Source of the DNA: Saccharopolyspora erythraea
GTDB lineage: Bacteria > Actinomycetota > Actinomycetes > Mycobacteriales > Pseudonocardiaceae
Direction of reading: 5' to 3'
NCBI RefSeq assembly: GCF_018141105.1
Contig: NZ_CP054839.1
Span: forward strand, 7,567,411 to 7,631,410
DNA length: 64,000 bases
Shown: positions 25,597-35,581 of the stretch, in pieces
Layout: each line of letters begins with the position of its first letter
How positions within the stretch are numbered: position 1 is the first letter of the stretch
Notes under the pieces: generated by a model
Databases searched by the model: none
Told to the model about the DNA's origin: nothing
Seen by the model: only the letters and a program-made list of their open reading frames with translations
Program-made: the position numbers and the translations under genes

Positions 25597-26529
25597 ATGA
25601 GCGCTCCGACGCCCGACGTCCCGAAACCGATGCTGGCCGGCCGGCGTCCACTGGCCCCGCACGTCTCGGTCTACGTGTTCATCCTCGTGCCGCTGCTCGC
25701 CCTGGTCACCGCCGTGCCGCTGGCGTGGGGCTGGGGCCTGCTGCACTGGTGGGACCTCGCGCTGGCAGCCGGCTGGTACGTGGTGACGATCCTCGGCGTC
25801 ACGATCGGTTTCCACCGCTACTTCACCCACGGCGCCTTCCGCGCCAAGCGCTGGCTGCGGATCACGCTCGCCGTCGTGGGCAGCATGGCGGTGCAGGGCC
25901 CGATCCTGCACTGGGTGTCCGACCACCGCCGCCACCACGCCTTCGCCGACCGGGAGGGCGACCCGCACTCGCCGTGGGCGTTCGGCTCTACACCGCTGGC
26001 GCTGGCTCGCGGCTTCTGGCACGCCCACATGGGCTGGGTCTTCGAGCGCGACCTGACCAACCAGCAGCGGTTCGTCCCCGACCTGCTCGCCGACCGCGAC
26101 ATCCGGATCGTGCACCGGCTGTTCGGTCCGCTCACCATCGCCACTCTGGTGCTGCCCGCGCTGATGGGCCTGCTCATCGCGGGCACCTGGTGGGGCGCAA
26201 TCACCGCGTTCTTCTGGGCCGGGCTGGTGCGGGTCGCCTTCCTGCACCACGTGACCTGGTCGGTGAACTCGATCTGCCACCTGGTCGGCGAGCGGCCGTT
26301 CCGCAGCCGGGACAAGGCGGCGAACTTCTGGCCGCTGGCGCTGCTGAGCATGGGCGAGTCCTGGCACAACCTGCACCACGCCGACCCGACCTGCGCCCGG
26401 CACGGCGTCCAGCGCGGCCAGATCGACATCTCGGCGCGGCTGATCTGGGTCTTCGAGAAGCTCGGCTGGGTCAGCCACGTCCGGTGGCCGACGCCCCGGC
26501 GACTCGCCCGGCTCGCCGCGAGCGGCTGA
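25597..26529 (+). CDS. Membrane acyl-CoA (Delta9-type) desaturase
   Basis: 310 residues with the three histidine boxes of di-iron membrane desaturases: HRYFTH (73-78), HRRHH (110-114) and HNLHH (257-261). Hydrophobic pairs surround them (about 24-48, 58-75, 176-215), the usual four-helix layout. These enzymes insert a cis double bond in stearoyl- or palmitoyl-CoA using ferredoxin or a reductase partner; no redox partner is adjacent. No operon partner is visible; it converges with the STAS gene. GAGG precedes the ATG. Confidence 0.94.
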   Translation: MSAPTPDVPKPMLAGRRPLAPHVSVYVFILVPLLALVTAVPLAWGWGLLHWWDLALAAGWYVVTILGVTIGFHRYFTHGAFRAKRWLRITLAVVGSMAVQGPILHWVSDHRRHHAFADREGDPHSPWAFGSTPLALARGFWHAHMGWVFERDLTNQQRFVPDLLADRDIRIVHRLFGPLTIATLVLPALMGLLIAGTWWGAITAFFWAGLVRVAFLHHVTWSVNSICHLVGERPFRSRDKAANFWPLALLSMGESWHNLHHADPTCARHGVQRGQIDISARLIWVFEKLGWVSHVRWPTPRRLARLAASG

Positions 26530-26585
26530 CCGGCGGCATCCGCCCACGGCGACCGAGCCGACCGGCCCGGCGGGTGACCCGCGGA

Positions 26586-27071
26586 TCAGTCCGCGGGAGC
26601 GCGCCGGCTCTGCGGCACGAGCTCTTCCGAGCTGCCGGACCCGTCGGCCAGGACGGCCGCGCGGGCCTCGGACGCGCTGTCGTAGCAGGCCAGCGTCCGG
26701 TCCAGTCCGCTGGCGGCCAGCGCCCTGTCCACGGTCCGGGTGTTGCTGACCACGCCGAAGGCGAGGCCACGGTGCTGGGCGTAGCGGTTGGCCGCGACGA
26801 GCAGCTCCAGACCTGCGACGCCGAGGAACCTGAGCCCGCTGAGGTCGACCACGATCGCCGAGAGCTTGCTCATCAGGCGTGGCCACAGCAGGTCGGCCAG
26901 GGCGGGCGTGGTGAGCGCGTCCAGTTCGCCGGAAGCGCTGAGGACGGCCAGTTCGGGGTCGGTGAAGTCCAGCCGCAGCCGCAGGGGAAGTCCCGCGGTC
27001 GGGCCGCCCACACCGCCGGTGGGCGCGCGCGTCGTCTCCGACTTGGCTGCGCCGGGCGTGTTGGCAAGCAC
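26586..27071 (-). CDS. STAS-domain anti-sigma-factor antagonist-like protein
   Basis: 161 residues. LAVLSASGELDALTTPALADLL and AIVVDLSGLRFLGVAGLELLVAA form a STAS domain at about 35-130. The usual phosphorylatable Ser in the DLSGLxFLD(S) loop reads GVAG here, with no Ser at the second position, so phospho-control may differ from SpoIIAA-type proteins. The N-terminal 30 and C-terminal 25 residues are low complexity. GTG 27071 has AAGGAG upstream. It diverges from the GAF-ANTAR gene, suggesting a joint signalling unit. Confidence 0.85.
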   Translation of the reverse strand: MLANTPGAAKSETTRAPTGGVGGPTAGLPLRLRLDFTDPELAVLSASGELDALTTPALADLLWPRLMSKLSAIVVDLSGLRFLGVAGLELLVAANRYAQHRGLAFGVVSNTRTVDRALAASGLDRTLACYDSASEARAAVLADGSGSSEELVPQSRRAPAD

Positions 27072-27334
27072 GAGTGCTCCTTGTCGTCGTCGATTGCCCA
27101 ATGGCCCGCTTGTGACGAGGGGGAGCCAAAGGCGAGGGCCGTGCCCGCCCAAACGCCGGTTCGGCGACGAACGGCTTGGGAGCAAACACACGGCACCTCG
27201 GGTCCGTTGTGCCAGCTGTTTGCTCAACCAGCCACCATCAACCCTACGGACCGGGTCGCGGAGTGTCGATCCCCCCACGCGGCGCTAGCGTGTGCCAGTA
27301 GAGGTCGGCTGGGATACCTGGAGGATGTCCGGAC

Positions 27335-28039
27335 ATGAACGGCGGTTCGCAGGAGGGGCTGGCGGTGGCGCTGGCGAGGATGGCACGCGACCTGCTCGCC
27401 CAGAACACCGTGCAGAGCACCCTGGACCACATCGCCTCCTACGCGGTCGACCTGGTCGACGGGTGCGAGCACGCCGGGATCCTGCTGGTGCACCCCGGCC
27501 GCGAGATCGACACCGCCGCCGCCACCAGCGACCTGGTGCGCGAGTCCGACCGCCTGCAGGGCGAGCTCGGTGAAGGCCCCTGCCTGGACGCGGCCAGGAA
27601 CAAGGAGGATGTCTACCGGATCGCCGACATGACCCGCGAGGAGTACCGGTGGACGCGCTACGTCCCGCACGCCCGCCGGATGGGCATCGGCAGCATGATG
27701 GGCTTCCTGCTCTACACCGACGAGGACGAGCTCGGCGCGCTGGACCTCTACTCCTCCCGCCCCAACGCGTTCACCGAGCACTCCGAGCTGGTGGGCTGGC
27801 TGCTCGCCTCGCACGCGGCGGTGGCGTTCTCCAGCGCCCGCACCTCCGCGCAGCTGCACGCGGCCATCGCGACCCGCCAGGACATCGGCGAAGCGCTCGG
27901 CATCATCATGGAGCGCTACAAGATCACCGAGGACGAGGCGTTCAAGGTGCTCAAGCACACCTCGCAGGAGAACAACGTCAAGCTCCGCGACATCGCCCGC
28001 CGGATCACCGAAACCGGCTCGATCCCGGGCGCCCGTTAG
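27335..28039 (+). CDS. GAF-ANTAR RNA-binding antiterminator
   Basis: 234 residues. An N-terminal GAF domain spans about 25-165 (LDHIASYAVDLVDGCEHAGILLV, GEGPCLDAARNKEDVYRIADM, MGIGSMMGFLLYTDEDELGALDLYS). A C-terminal ANTAR helix bundle lies at about 170-228 (LHAAIATRQDIGEALGIIMERYKITEDEAFKVLKHTSQENNVKLRDIARRI). ANTAR proteins bind paired hairpins in nascent RNA and prevent termination; the GAF part is the likely signal sensor. GGAGG precedes the ATG. Its 3' end overlaps the convergent DedA gene by 35 bases. Confidence 0.94.
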   Translation: MNGGSQEGLAVALARMARDLLAQNTVQSTLDHIASYAVDLVDGCEHAGILLVHPGREIDTAAATSDLVRESDRLQGELGEGPCLDAARNKEDVYRIADMTREEYRWTRYVPHARRMGIGSMMGFLLYTDEDELGALDLYSSRPNAFTEHSELVGWLLASHAAVAFSSARTSAQLHAAIATRQDIGEALGIIMERYKITEDEAFKVLKHTSQENNVKLRDIARRITETGSIPGAR

Positions 28040-28667
28040 CGCAGGCGGGCGCCGTGCCGGGCGAGCCGGACGCGGCTCGAGGAGCCCGGCGCCGGACCCA
28101 CTGGACCACCAGCAGAATCACGGCGACCGCCGCCACGAGCGGCAAACCCATGAGTCCCACCACCGACTCCACGCGCTCGTAGGCGGCTCCGGACCAGGCG
28201 CCGAGCAGCACCAGCGCACTCGCCCACACCACCGCCATCGGCACGTTGCACGCGGTGAAGCGGGCGTGCGACAGGCCGGAACGGGCGGCCAGCCTCGGTA
28301 CCAGCGTCCGCACCACGCCGAAGCACTGCGCCACCGCGACCGCGACACCGGCCCTGCCCTCCAGCGCCGCTTCCAGACGCCGCGCGCGCCTTTCGCCCAA
28401 GCGCGCGGTCACGCGCTGCTCCAGCGGTCCGCCGCGGCGGCGGCCGCGCAGGAAACCGTGCTGACCGCCCAGCGCGGAGGCCGCGGCGACGGTCGCGATC
28501 GCCGCCCACACCTCCACCACGCCCTGCCCTGCCAGGAAACCGAGCGCGAGCACCAGCGGCGAGCCGGGCAGGAAGACCCCGACCAGCAGACCGGACTCGG
28601 CCATCAGCTCCACCGCGACCACCGCGAGCAGCAGCTGCGCCGGTACCGCGGACAGCAGTTCGATCAC
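28005..28667 (-). CDS. DedA-family membrane protein
   Basis: 220 residues with several hydrophobic segments and the DedA/VTT features: GVFLPGSPLVLALGFLAGQGVVEVW, a glycine-rich HGFLRGRRRG loop, and the ARLGERRARRLEAALEGRAGVAVAVAQCFGVVRTLVPRLAARSG segment. DedA proteins are candidate lipid flippases or scramblases affecting membrane charge homeostasis. GTG 28667 overlaps the tsaE stop (GTGA), so it is translated after tsaE. Its C-terminus overlaps the convergent GAF-ANTAR gene. Confidence 0.83.
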   Translation of the reverse strand: MIELLSAVPAQLLLAVVAVELMAESGLLVGVFLPGSPLVLALGFLAGQGVVEVWAAIATVAAASALGGQHGFLRGRRRGGPLEQRVTARLGERRARRLEAALEGRAGVAVAVAQCFGVVRTLVPRLAARSGLSHARFTACNVPMAVVWASALVLLGAWSGAAYERVESVVGLMGLPLVAAVAVILLVVQWVRRRAPRAASGSPGTAPACANGRPGSSRFR

Positions 28668-29143
28668 ACGAAGCCCGGGTGCTCGGCCAGCCACCGCACC
28701 CAGCGCTCGCCGTGCGGCTCGAAGGTGATCTCGCGGACGTCGTCCTCGCGGCGGTGGATGCGCAGCACGAGGTAGTCCTCCGACAGGTGCTCGGCCACGC
28801 CCTCGCCCCACTCCACCACGACGGCGGCGTCGGTGAGGTCGGTGTCCAGGTCGAGGTCGTCGATCTCGTCCAGCCCGCCGAGGCGGTAGGCGTCGACGTG
28901 CACCAGCGCGGGACCGTCGCCCTCCGCCGGGTGGTGCACCCTGGCGATCACGAACGTCGGCGAGGTGACCTGTCCCGTCACGCCCATGCCCGCCGCGACC
29001 CCGCGCGCGAGCACCGTCTTGCCCGCGCCCAGCGGCCCGTCCAGCAGCACCAGGTCACCCGCCCGGAGCTCGGCGCCCAAGCGGGCGCCCAGATCCAGCG
29101 TGGCGGACTCCGTCGCCAGCTCCGCCGTCGGCAACGACCTCAA
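28664..29143 (-). CDS. tsaE: tRNA threonylcarbamoyladenosine biosynthesis ATPase TsaE
   Basis: The ATPase that supports t6A37 formation with TsaB and TsaD. 159 residues: Walker A GPLGAGKTVLARG (Gly36 to Lys42/Thr43), SPTFVIARVH, VHVDAYRLGGLDEIDDLDLD, and a Trp-containing VVVEWGEGV. TTG 29143 is chosen because GGAGGAGG lies 10 bases upstream and the start overlaps the preceding stop (TTGA); TTG 29134 is the alternative. It is coupled to the hydrolase gene before it and to the DedA gene after it. TsaB and TsaD genes are not within view. Confidence 0.93.
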   Translation of the reverse strand: MRSLPTAELATESATLDLGARLGAELRAGDLVLLDGPLGAGKTVLARGVAAGMGVTGQVTSPTFVIARVHHPAEGDGPALVHVDAYRLGGLDEIDDLDLDTDLTDAAVVVEWGEGVAEHLSEDYLVLRIHRREDDVREITFEPHGERWVRWLAEHPGFV

Positions 29144-30228
29144 CTGCCGGTCACCTCCTCCTTGCCGGGAGCCGACCTTCGAACCAGCGCGACCAGGTGC
29201 TCGGTGACCAGTTCGTGGCGCTCCATCATCACCATGTGCCCGGCGCCCTCGACCCGCACCAGCTCGGCCTCCGGCAGCTCGGCCGCGATGACCTCGGCGT
29301 GCGAGTACGGCGTCAGCCGGTCGGCGTCGCCGCCGAGCACCAGCACCTCGCAGTGGCGCAGGCCCGCCAGCGCGGCCTTGCGGTCGTGGGAACCGATCGT
29401 GTCCAGGAAGTCGGTGACGACCTCGACCGAGGTCGCGCCGATCATGTCGGCCATCAGGTCGACCAGCTTCGGGGACACGCTGTTGTCGCCGAAGGCAAGG
29501 CCCCGGATGACGGCCCAGGTCAGCTGCCCGCCGGTGCGCCTGGCCCGCTCGACCAGCCCCGGCTGGATGCCCGCGAGCAGCGCCAGCCCCCTGGTCAGCG
29601 GGTTGCTCTTGGACAGCCACGGGCGCGGGAGGCCGGAGGCGCCGATCTCACCGGCCGAGGTGCCGATCAGCGCGACCGCGCAGACCCGGTCGCGGAACAG
29701 CCGCGGCTGGCGCTCGGCCAGCGCCATGATCGCCATGCCGCCCATCGAGTGCCCGACCAGCACGACCGGTCCGCGGCTCGCGGTCGCCCGCAGCACCGCG
29801 TCGAGGTCCCTGCCGAGCTGCTCGATGGTGCTGCGCTTCTTCGACGAGCGCCCGGAACGGCCGTGGCTGCGCTGGTCGTACTGCACCAGCCGCACCCTGG
29901 GGTCGGTCAGCTTAGGCAGATCGCGGCGCTGGAAGTGCCAGCAGCGGGCGTCCAGCGTGTAGCCGTGGACGAGCACGACGGTCAGCTCGGCGTGGCCGCC
30001 GTCGGCGGGCTTGATCTCCTCCACTACGAGCGGCACACCGTCGTCGGCGGCCACCGTCGACTGCCGGTCGGGCTTGAGCGCGCCCAGCGGCTCGTCGGCG
30101 AGGGGATCGTCGGCCTTGCGCTGCGTCGCGATGCGCGAGCTGCGTGCCGCGACACCGACGGCCGCGCCGGTGACAGCGGCGCCCAGCACACCGGTCGTCC
30201 ACGCCAACGCCTGCCACAGCGGTCTCAC
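29140..30228 (-). CDS. Membrane-anchored alpha/beta hydrolase
   Basis: 362 residues. An N-terminal hydrophobic segment (about 6-27) precedes an alpha/beta hydrolase core: VVLVHGYTLDARCWHFQ, YDQRSHGRSGRSS, nucleophile motif VLVGHSMGGMAIMALAE, LVLGGDADRLTPYSHAE and GAGHMVMMERHE. Ser-Asp-His are all present. GTG 30228 has GGAGG directly upstream. A hydrolase at this place between alr and tsaE is a common actinobacterial arrangement; the substrate is unknown. Confidence 0.88.
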   Translation of the reverse strand: MRPLWQALAWTTGVLGAAVTGAAVGVAARSSRIATQRKADDPLADEPLGALKPDRQSTVAADDGVPLVVEEIKPADGGHAELTVVLVHGYTLDARCWHFQRRDLPKLTDPRVRLVQYDQRSHGRSGRSSKKRSTIEQLGRDLDAVLRATASRGPVVLVGHSMGGMAIMALAERQPRLFRDRVCAVALIGTSAGEIGASGLPRPWLSKSNPLTRGLALLAGIQPGLVERARRTGGQLTWAVIRGLAFGDNSVSPKLVDLMADMIGATSVEVVTDFLDTIGSHDRKAALAGLRHCEVLVLGGDADRLTPYSHAEVIAAELPEAELVRVEGAGHMVMMERHELVTEHLVALVRRSAPGKEEVTGS

Positions 30229-30349
30229 GACACCTCCGCAACACCGAGCGGGACCGCCTCGCACGGGGCGGCCGGAACCTTCGCGACACGGCCGCGCACG
30301 GCGAGCCGCGGTGCGGGCTCTGCGCAGGCACGGCCCGCTCGGGCGGGCC

Positions 30350-31486
30350 TCACGCCCGCTCCCCGACGACGGTGCGGGTCACCCTGGGCCGGTACATGCC
30401 GGTGACGATCTCGTAGTGGATGGTGCCCAGCTCGTCCGCCCACTCGGCGGCGGTCGGCTCGCCCCGGTCGCCGGGGCCGAAGAGGATCACCTCGTCGCCC
30501 TCCTGCACCACGTCGTCCTCGCAGAGCACGACGAGCTGGTCCATGCACACCCGGCCCGCGACCGGCCTGCGCCTGCCAGCCAGCCACACCGACATCCGGC
30601 CGGACAGCGTCCGGGGCACCCCGTCGGCGTAGCCGACCGGCACCAGCGCCAGGTTCACCGGACGGTCGGCGGTCCAGGTGTGCCCGTAGGACACGCTCTC
30701 GCCCGCGGCGACGCGCTTGGTCAGCGCCACCGAAGAGCGGAAGGTCATCGCGGGCCGCAGCCCGTGGTCGCCGTCCTGGGGAACCGGGTCCAGGCCGTAG
30801 ACGGCGATGCCCGGCCGCACCAGCTCGAAGTGCAGGTCCGGGCGGGTCAGCACCGCGGCGGAGTTCGCGATGTGGCGGATCGGGGCCAGACCCGCGGCTC
30901 GCGCCCGCTCGTAGGCGCGCCGGAAGCGCAGGGCCTGGTCGTCGATCGACGGGTGGCCGAGCTCGTCGGCGCACGCCAGGTGCGACCAGACGGCCACGAC
31001 CTCGACGTGCCCATCCGCCTCGGCCTTCGCGGCCTCGTCGACCAGGTTCGGCCACTCGGCCTCCGGGCAGCCGCTGCGGCTCAGCCCGGTGTCGATCTTC
31101 AGGTGCAACCGGGCGGCGACGCCGAGCTCGGCGGCCGTCGCGGCGATCTCGCGCAGCCCGCGCACCGACGACGTCGACAGCTCGACGCCATGCCGCAGTG
31201 CGGGGGCGAAGTCGTCGCCGCGGGAGTACAGCCAGCACATCAGCGGCGCGGTGATCCCGGCTTCGCGCAGGGCGACCGCCTCGCCGAGCGCCGCGACGCC
31301 GATCTGGTCCGCGCCCGCCTCGAGGGCGGCCCTGGCGACGGTCACCGCGCCGTGGCCGTAGCCGTCGGACTTGACGATCACCATCGTGCGGGCGCCTGCG
31401 GCGCGGGCCGCGAGCACCCCGACGTTGTGGCGGATCGCGTCGACGTCGATGCGCAGGTCAGCGCGGTAGGCGTGCTGGTCACTCAT
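30350..31486 (-). CDS. alr: Alanine racemase
   Basis: PLP-dependent interconversion of L- and D-alanine for peptidoglycan. 378 residues: PLP-Lys39 in MVIVKSDGYGHGAV (the common form is VKADAYGHG, so Ser and Gly replace two Ala), second catalytic base Tyr267 in SVSYGHTW, and CMDQLVVL. MSDQHAYRADLRIDVDAIRHN is the natural start; longer readings have no homology, though the ribosome site is weak. It begins the minus-strand alr-hydrolase-tsaE-dedA run, with a 121-base gap before the hydrolase. Confidence 0.96.
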   Translation of the reverse strand: MSDQHAYRADLRIDVDAIRHNVGVLAARAAGARTMVIVKSDGYGHGAVTVARAALEAGADQIGVAALGEAVALREAGITAPLMCWLYSRGDDFAPALRHGVELSTSSVRGLREIAATAAELGVAARLHLKIDTGLSRSGCPEAEWPNLVDEAAKAEADGHVEVVAVWSHLACADELGHPSIDDQALRFRRAYERARAAGLAPIRHIANSAAVLTRPDLHFELVRPGIAVYGLDPVPQDGDHGLRPAMTFRSSVALTKRVAAGESVSYGHTWTADRPVNLALVPVGYADGVPRTLSGRMSVWLAGRRRPVAGRVCMDQLVVLCEDDVVQEGDEVILFGPGDRGEPTAAEWADELGTIHYEIVTGMYRPRVTRTVVGERA

Positions 31487-31745
31487 GGCTTTGCCATCGT
31501 CGCACATCGACGGGGCGCGATCATTGTGGTATCGGCACCAAACCACCCGTCACGGCCTGTGCGACCAGCCAGGCCCAGCCCGGCGCCACACCTGCGCGCG
31601 GCGCCGGACGACGGACGGTCACCACGCCCACGCCGGGCGTCACGGCCGAGTGAGGCCCCCGAGCCGGACGGGTGAGCACGCCGCGAGGCTCGAACCCCGG
31701 ACATGCGCGGCGTCCGCGAGCGGCCGGCCGGCCGGCTTCGCGCGG

Positions 31746-33251
31746 TCACACGGCCTCGGCGCGAACGGCGCGGATCGCGTCCGGGACGGACGCGAGCAGC
31801 GCCGAGGCACCGATCGGCGCCCCCACCGCATCGGCGCCGGCGCCGCCGGTGGCGGCGAGCAGACCCGCACGCGAGTGCACGAGGCCGGCGAAGCCGCACG
31901 CGGCCCACGGGTCGATCCCCGCGGCGAGCAGCGCACCGATCAGGCCGGTGAGGACGTCACCGGAACCGGCGGTCGCGGGCCAGGACTGCCTGGCCGAGTT
32001 GACCAGGACCCGCCCGTCCGGGGCGGCGACGACGGTGGTGTTGCCCTTGAGCAGGACCACGGCGTCGTAGCGGGCCGCGACCTCCCGCACCGCCGACACC
32101 CGGTCCGCTCCGACCTCGCCCGCCAGCCTGGCGAACTCGCCCGCGTGCGGGGTCAGCACCAGCGGCGTGTCGGGGTCGCGGGCGTCCCACAGCGTCGGGT
32201 CCTCCGCGAGCAGCGTGATCGAGTCGGCGTCGGCGCACACCGGGACACCCGCTTCGAGCACGTGCCGGAGCACCTCGCGCCCGCTGCCGCCCGTACCGAT
32301 CCCCGGCCCGACCGCCCACGCCTGCACGCGTCCGGCGTCGGAGACCGAGCCGGTGGCCACGACCTCCGGCCAGTGCGCACGCACGACGTCGGCGGCAGGA
32401 CCGGCGTAGCGCACCATCCCGGACGTCGCCTGCACCGCCGCGCCTCCGGCGAGCACCGCGGCCCCCGGGTAGGTGGCCGAACCGGCGGCGATACCCACGA
32501 CGCCCTGGCTGTACTTGTCGTCCGAAGCGCTCGGGACCGGCCAGCAGGCGCCGACCTCGGCGTCCTCCAGCAGATAGAGCTCCGGGTCTGCGAGGAAGTC
32601 GTCCAAGCCGATGTCGGCCACCTCGACCCGGCCGGAGTGCACGACACCGGCGCCCAGCACGTGGCACGGCCGGTAGCCGCCGAAGGTGACCGTGACATCC
32701 GCGCTCACCGCGGGCCCGTCGACCGCGCCTGTGAGCGGGTCGACACCGCTGGGCAGGTCGACCGCGACGACGGGCGCGGTGACCCTGCGGACCAGCTCCG
32801 CCGCCACGGGCCGCAGGCCGCCGCGCGCGGAGAGCCCCACGATCCCGTCGACCACCACGTCCGCGCGCTCGACGGCGTCGGCGGCCTCGGCGCCGATCCC
32901 CGCCGTGTCGGCGCTCGGGCCTTCGGCCTCGACGACGCGCCCGCCTGCCTTGCGCAGCGCCGCGAGCCCCGCCGGGTGCGCCTTGTCCGGCGACAGCAGC
33001 ACCGCCGTGACACCGGCGCCGCGCCGCCGCAGGAAAGCCCCGGCCCACAACGCGTCGCCGCCGTTGTTGCCCGCGCCGACCAGCAGCGTCGCGTGGCGGC
33101 CGGTCACTGCCCCGGTGCTCTCGTCGAGCAGGCGGGCGGCGTGCACCGCGACCGCGTACGCGGCACGGCGCATGACCTGCGGTTCAGGGGTCCGCGCGAA
33201 CAGCCTCTGCTCAGCGGCGCGGATCTGGTCCGGTGTCCATGCTCCGTACAT
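31746..33251 (-). CDS. nnr: Bifunctional NAD(P)H-hydrate epimerase/dehydratase
   Basis: Repairs hydrated NAD(P)H. 501 residues. The N-terminal YjeF_N epimerase spans about 1-210 (TPDQIRAAEQRLF, LVGAGNNGGDALWAGAFL, VDLPSGVDPLTG); the C-terminal ADP-dependent dehydratase about 225-495 (QGVVGIAAGSATYPGAAVLAGG, LVLTPHAGEFARLAGEV, TAGSGDVLTGLIGALLAAG). Fusion of both activities is usual in bacteria. ATG 33251 has GGGGAG upstream. It follows acpS with a 91-base gap. Confidence 0.95.
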   Translation of the reverse strand: MYGAWTPDQIRAAEQRLFARTPEPQVMRRAAYAVAVHAARLLDESTGAVTGRHATLLVGAGNNGGDALWAGAFLRRRGAGVTAVLLSPDKAHPAGLAALRKAGGRVVEAEGPSADTAGIGAEAADAVERADVVVDGIVGLSARGGLRPVAAELVRRVTAPVVAVDLPSGVDPLTGAVDGPAVSADVTVTFGGYRPCHVLGAGVVHSGRVEVADIGLDDFLADPELYLLEDAEVGACWPVPSASDDKYSQGVVGIAAGSATYPGAAVLAGGAAVQATSGMVRYAGPAADVVRAHWPEVVATGSVSDAGRVQAWAVGPGIGTGGSGREVLRHVLEAGVPVCADADSITLLAEDPTLWDARDPDTPLVLTPHAGEFARLAGEVGADRVSAVREVAARYDAVVLLKGNTTVVAAPDGRVLVNSARQSWPATAGSGDVLTGLIGALLAAGIDPWAACGFAGLVHSRAGLLAATGGAGADAVGAPIGASALLASVPDAIRAVRAEAV

Positions 33252-33342
33252 CGGCGTGCTCCCCTGGACGCGGCGGTTGTGCGGCCTACAGTCTGGCCGA
33301 GCCACCGGCCTCAGCACCGGGGGGATCACCGCCGGCACGCGG

Positions 33343-33711
33343 TCAGGCTTCGGCCACCACGAACGCCGACGCCATCTCCGCGTCGTGGGTGAGCGAGACG
33401 TGCCAGGCGGTGACACCCCGGGCCTCGGCGGCACGCGCCAGCCGGCCCGACACCCGCAGCGACGGCCTGCCGTCGTCGGCCTGCAAGACCTCGCAGTCGG
33501 TGAACCGGCACCCCGACGGCACGCCGAGCGCCTTGGCAGCCGCCTCCTTGGCGGCGAACCGCGCGGCCAGCGAGGTGACCGAACGCGCCGCGCCGTCGCG
33601 GGTCCGCCGCTCCGCCGGGGTGAACACGCGCTCGGCCAGCGCGGGCGTGCGCTCCAGCGACTCGCCGAAGCGGACGACGCCGACCAGGTCCGTGCCGATG
33701 CCGACGATCAA
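33343..33711 (-). CDS. acpS: Holo-[acyl-carrier-protein] synthase
   Basis: Transfers 4'-phosphopantetheine to acyl carrier protein. 122 residues with the two AcpS signatures: [14 protein letters not shown] (metal-binding Asp8) and [12 protein letters not shown] (Glu and Lys). TTG 33711 is taken as start because the family motif begins immediately and GGAG of the glmS 3' end lies 10 bases upstream. It starts 7 bases after the glmS stop, so it is cotranslated or co-transcribed with glmS. Confidence 0.95.
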   Translation of the reverse strand: MIVGIGTDLVGVVRFGESLERTPALAERVFTPAERRTRDGAARSVTSLAARFAAKEAAAKALGVPSGCRFTDCEVLQADDGRPSLRVSGRLARAAEARGVTAWHVSLTHDAEMASAFVVAEA

Positions 33712-33718
33712 CCGCCGC

Positions 33719-35581
33719 TCACTCCACCGTGACGGACTTGGCCAGGTTGCGCGGCTTGTCGACGTCGTAGCCGCGCGCACGCGCGATCTCGGCGGCCAGC
33801 ACCTGCAACGGCACCGTGGACACCAGCGGCTGCAGCAGCGTCGGCACCGCCGGGATCTCGACGAGCTCGTCGGCGAACGGCCGCACCGTCTCGTCGCCCT
33901 CCTCGGCGATGACGATCGTGCGCGCCCCGCGGGCCTGGATCTCGCGGATGTTGGACAGCATCTTCGAGTGCAGCAGCGCCCGCCCCTTGGCCGACGGCAT
34001 CACCACGACCACCGGCAGGCCGTCCTCGATCAGCGCGATCGGGCCGTGCTTGAGCTCACCGGCGGCGAAGCCCTCGGCGTGCATGTAGGCGAGCTCCTTG
34101 AGCTTGAGCGCACCCTCCAGCGCGATCGGGTAGCCGACGTGCCTGCCGAGGAACAGCACCGCCTTGGAGTCGGCCAGCTTCTGGCCGAGCGCGCGCATCT
34201 GCTCGACGGTGCCCAGCGTCTGGCGGACCGCGTCGGGCATCGCGGCGAGCGCGGAGAACTCGCGGGCGACCTCGTCGGCGTACTTGGTGCCGCGCGCCTG
34301 CGCGAGCGCCAGGCCGACCAGGTAGTTCGCCGCGATCTGGGAGACGAAGGTCTTGGTCGCCGCGACCCCGATCTCCGGGCCCGCGTGGGTGTAGAGCACC
34401 GCGTCGGACTCGCGCGGGATCTGCGCGCCGTTGGTGTTGCAGATCGCCAGCACCCTGGCGCGCTGCGTGCGCGCGTGCCGGACGGCCTCGAGGGTGTCGG
34501 CGGTCTCACCGGACTGCGAGATCGCCACCACCAGCGTGTCGCGGCCGAGCACCGGGTCGCGGTAGCGGAACTCGCTGGCCAGCTCGACCTCGACCGGGAT
34601 CCGGCACCAGTGCTCGATCGCGTACTTGGCCAGCAGGCCGGAGTGGTAGGCCGTACCGCAGGCGACCACGAAGACCTTGTCGATGTCGCGCAGGTCCTGC
34701 TCGGTCAGCCGCTGCTCGTCGAGGATGATGCCGCCGTCGTGGAAGTGGCCGCGCAGCGTGTTCTCCAGCGCGCCCGGCTGCTCCTCGATCTCCTTGAGCA
34801 TGAAGTAGTCGTGGCCGCCCTTCTCGGCGGCCGACAGGTCCCAGTCGACGGTGAACGGCCGGGCCTCGACCGGCTCGCCCGCGAAGTCGGTGACCTCGTA
34901 GCCGTCGCGGGTGATGGTGACGACCTGGTCCTGGCCGAGCTCCACGGCGTCGCGGGTGTGCTCGATGAAGGCCGCCACATCGGAGGCCAGGAAGGTCTCG
35001 CCCTCGCCGACACCCACGACCAGCGGCGAGTTGCGGCGCGCGGCCACCACCCGGTCCGGGTCGTCGGCGTGCGTGACGACCAGCGTGAACGCGCCATCGA
35101 GGCGGCGGACCACGGCCGAGACGCTGGCGGTGAGGTCGCCCGCGGTGCTGCCGTTGGTGTAGGCGGCGGCGATCAGGTGCGCCGTGGTCTCGGTGTCGGT
35201 GTCGCTGGACATCTCGACACCGGCGGCCTCCAGCTCGGCGCGCAGCTCGGCGAAGTTCTCGATGATGCCGTTGTGCACCACCGCGACCCGGCCCGCGACG
35301 TCGCGGTGCGGGTGGGCGTTGCGGTCGGTGGGCGCGCCGTGGGTGGCCCACCTGGTGTGGCCCATGCCCGCGGTGCCCGCGAAGCGGTCACCGTCGAACT
35401 CGGCCAGCCGCGTCTCGAGGTTCGACAGCGCACCGGCCGCCCGCTCGACGGCCAGACCGCCGGAGCCGTCCAGCAGCGCCACGCCGGCGGAGTCGTAGCC
35501 GCGGTACTCGAGCCTCCTGAGCCCGTCGAGCACCACGCCCAGCGCCTGGCGATGTCCTACGTAACCCACGATTCCGCACAC
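33719..35581 (-). CDS. glmS: Glutamine-fructose-6-phosphate aminotransferase
   Basis: Makes glucosamine-6-phosphate for cell-wall precursors. 620 residues. The second codon is Cys ([13 protein letters not shown]), the N-terminal nucleophile exposed after Met removal. The glutaminase domain continues to about 230 ([43 protein letters not shown]), and two SIS domains follow ([38 protein letters not shown], ending AKSVTVE). GTG 35581 is fixed by the Cys requirement. No ribozyme-like leader is seen. It diverges from the hydrolase-like gene at 35674. Confidence 0.97.
   Translation of the reverse strand: MCGIVGYVGHRQALGVVLDGLRRLEYRGYDSAGVALLDGSGGLAVERAAGALSNLETRLAEFDGDRFAGTAGMGHTRWATHGAPTDRNAHPHRDVAGRVAVVHNGIIENFAELRAELEAAGVEMSSDTDTETTAHLIAAAYTNGSTAGDLTASVSAVVRRLDGAFTLVVTHADDPDRVVAARRNSPLVVGVGEGETFLASDVAAFIEHTRDAVELGQDQVVTITRDGYEVTDFAGEPVEARPFTVDWDLSAAEKGGHDYFMLKEIEEQPGALENTLRGHFHDGGIILDEQRLTEQDLRDIDKVFVVACGTAYHSGLLAKYAIEHWCRIPVEVELASEFRYRDPVLGRDTLVVAISQSGETADTLEAVRHARTQRARVLAICNTNGAQIPRESDAVLYTHAGPEIGVAATKTFVSQIAANYLVGLALAQARGTKYADEVAREFSALAAMPDAVRQTLGTVEQMRALGQKLADSKAVLFLGRHVGYPIALEGALKLKELAYMHAEGFAAGELKHGPIALIEDGLPVVVVMPSAKGRALLHSKMLSNIREIQARGARTIVIAEEGDETVRPFADELVEIPAVPTLLQPLVSTVPLQVLAAEIARARGYDVDKPRNLAKSVTVE

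Noticed and set aside
31485-33392. A 635-codon plus-strand frame opposite the nnr gene
   Set aside because: A shadow frame of nnr, which has clear YjeF motifs.
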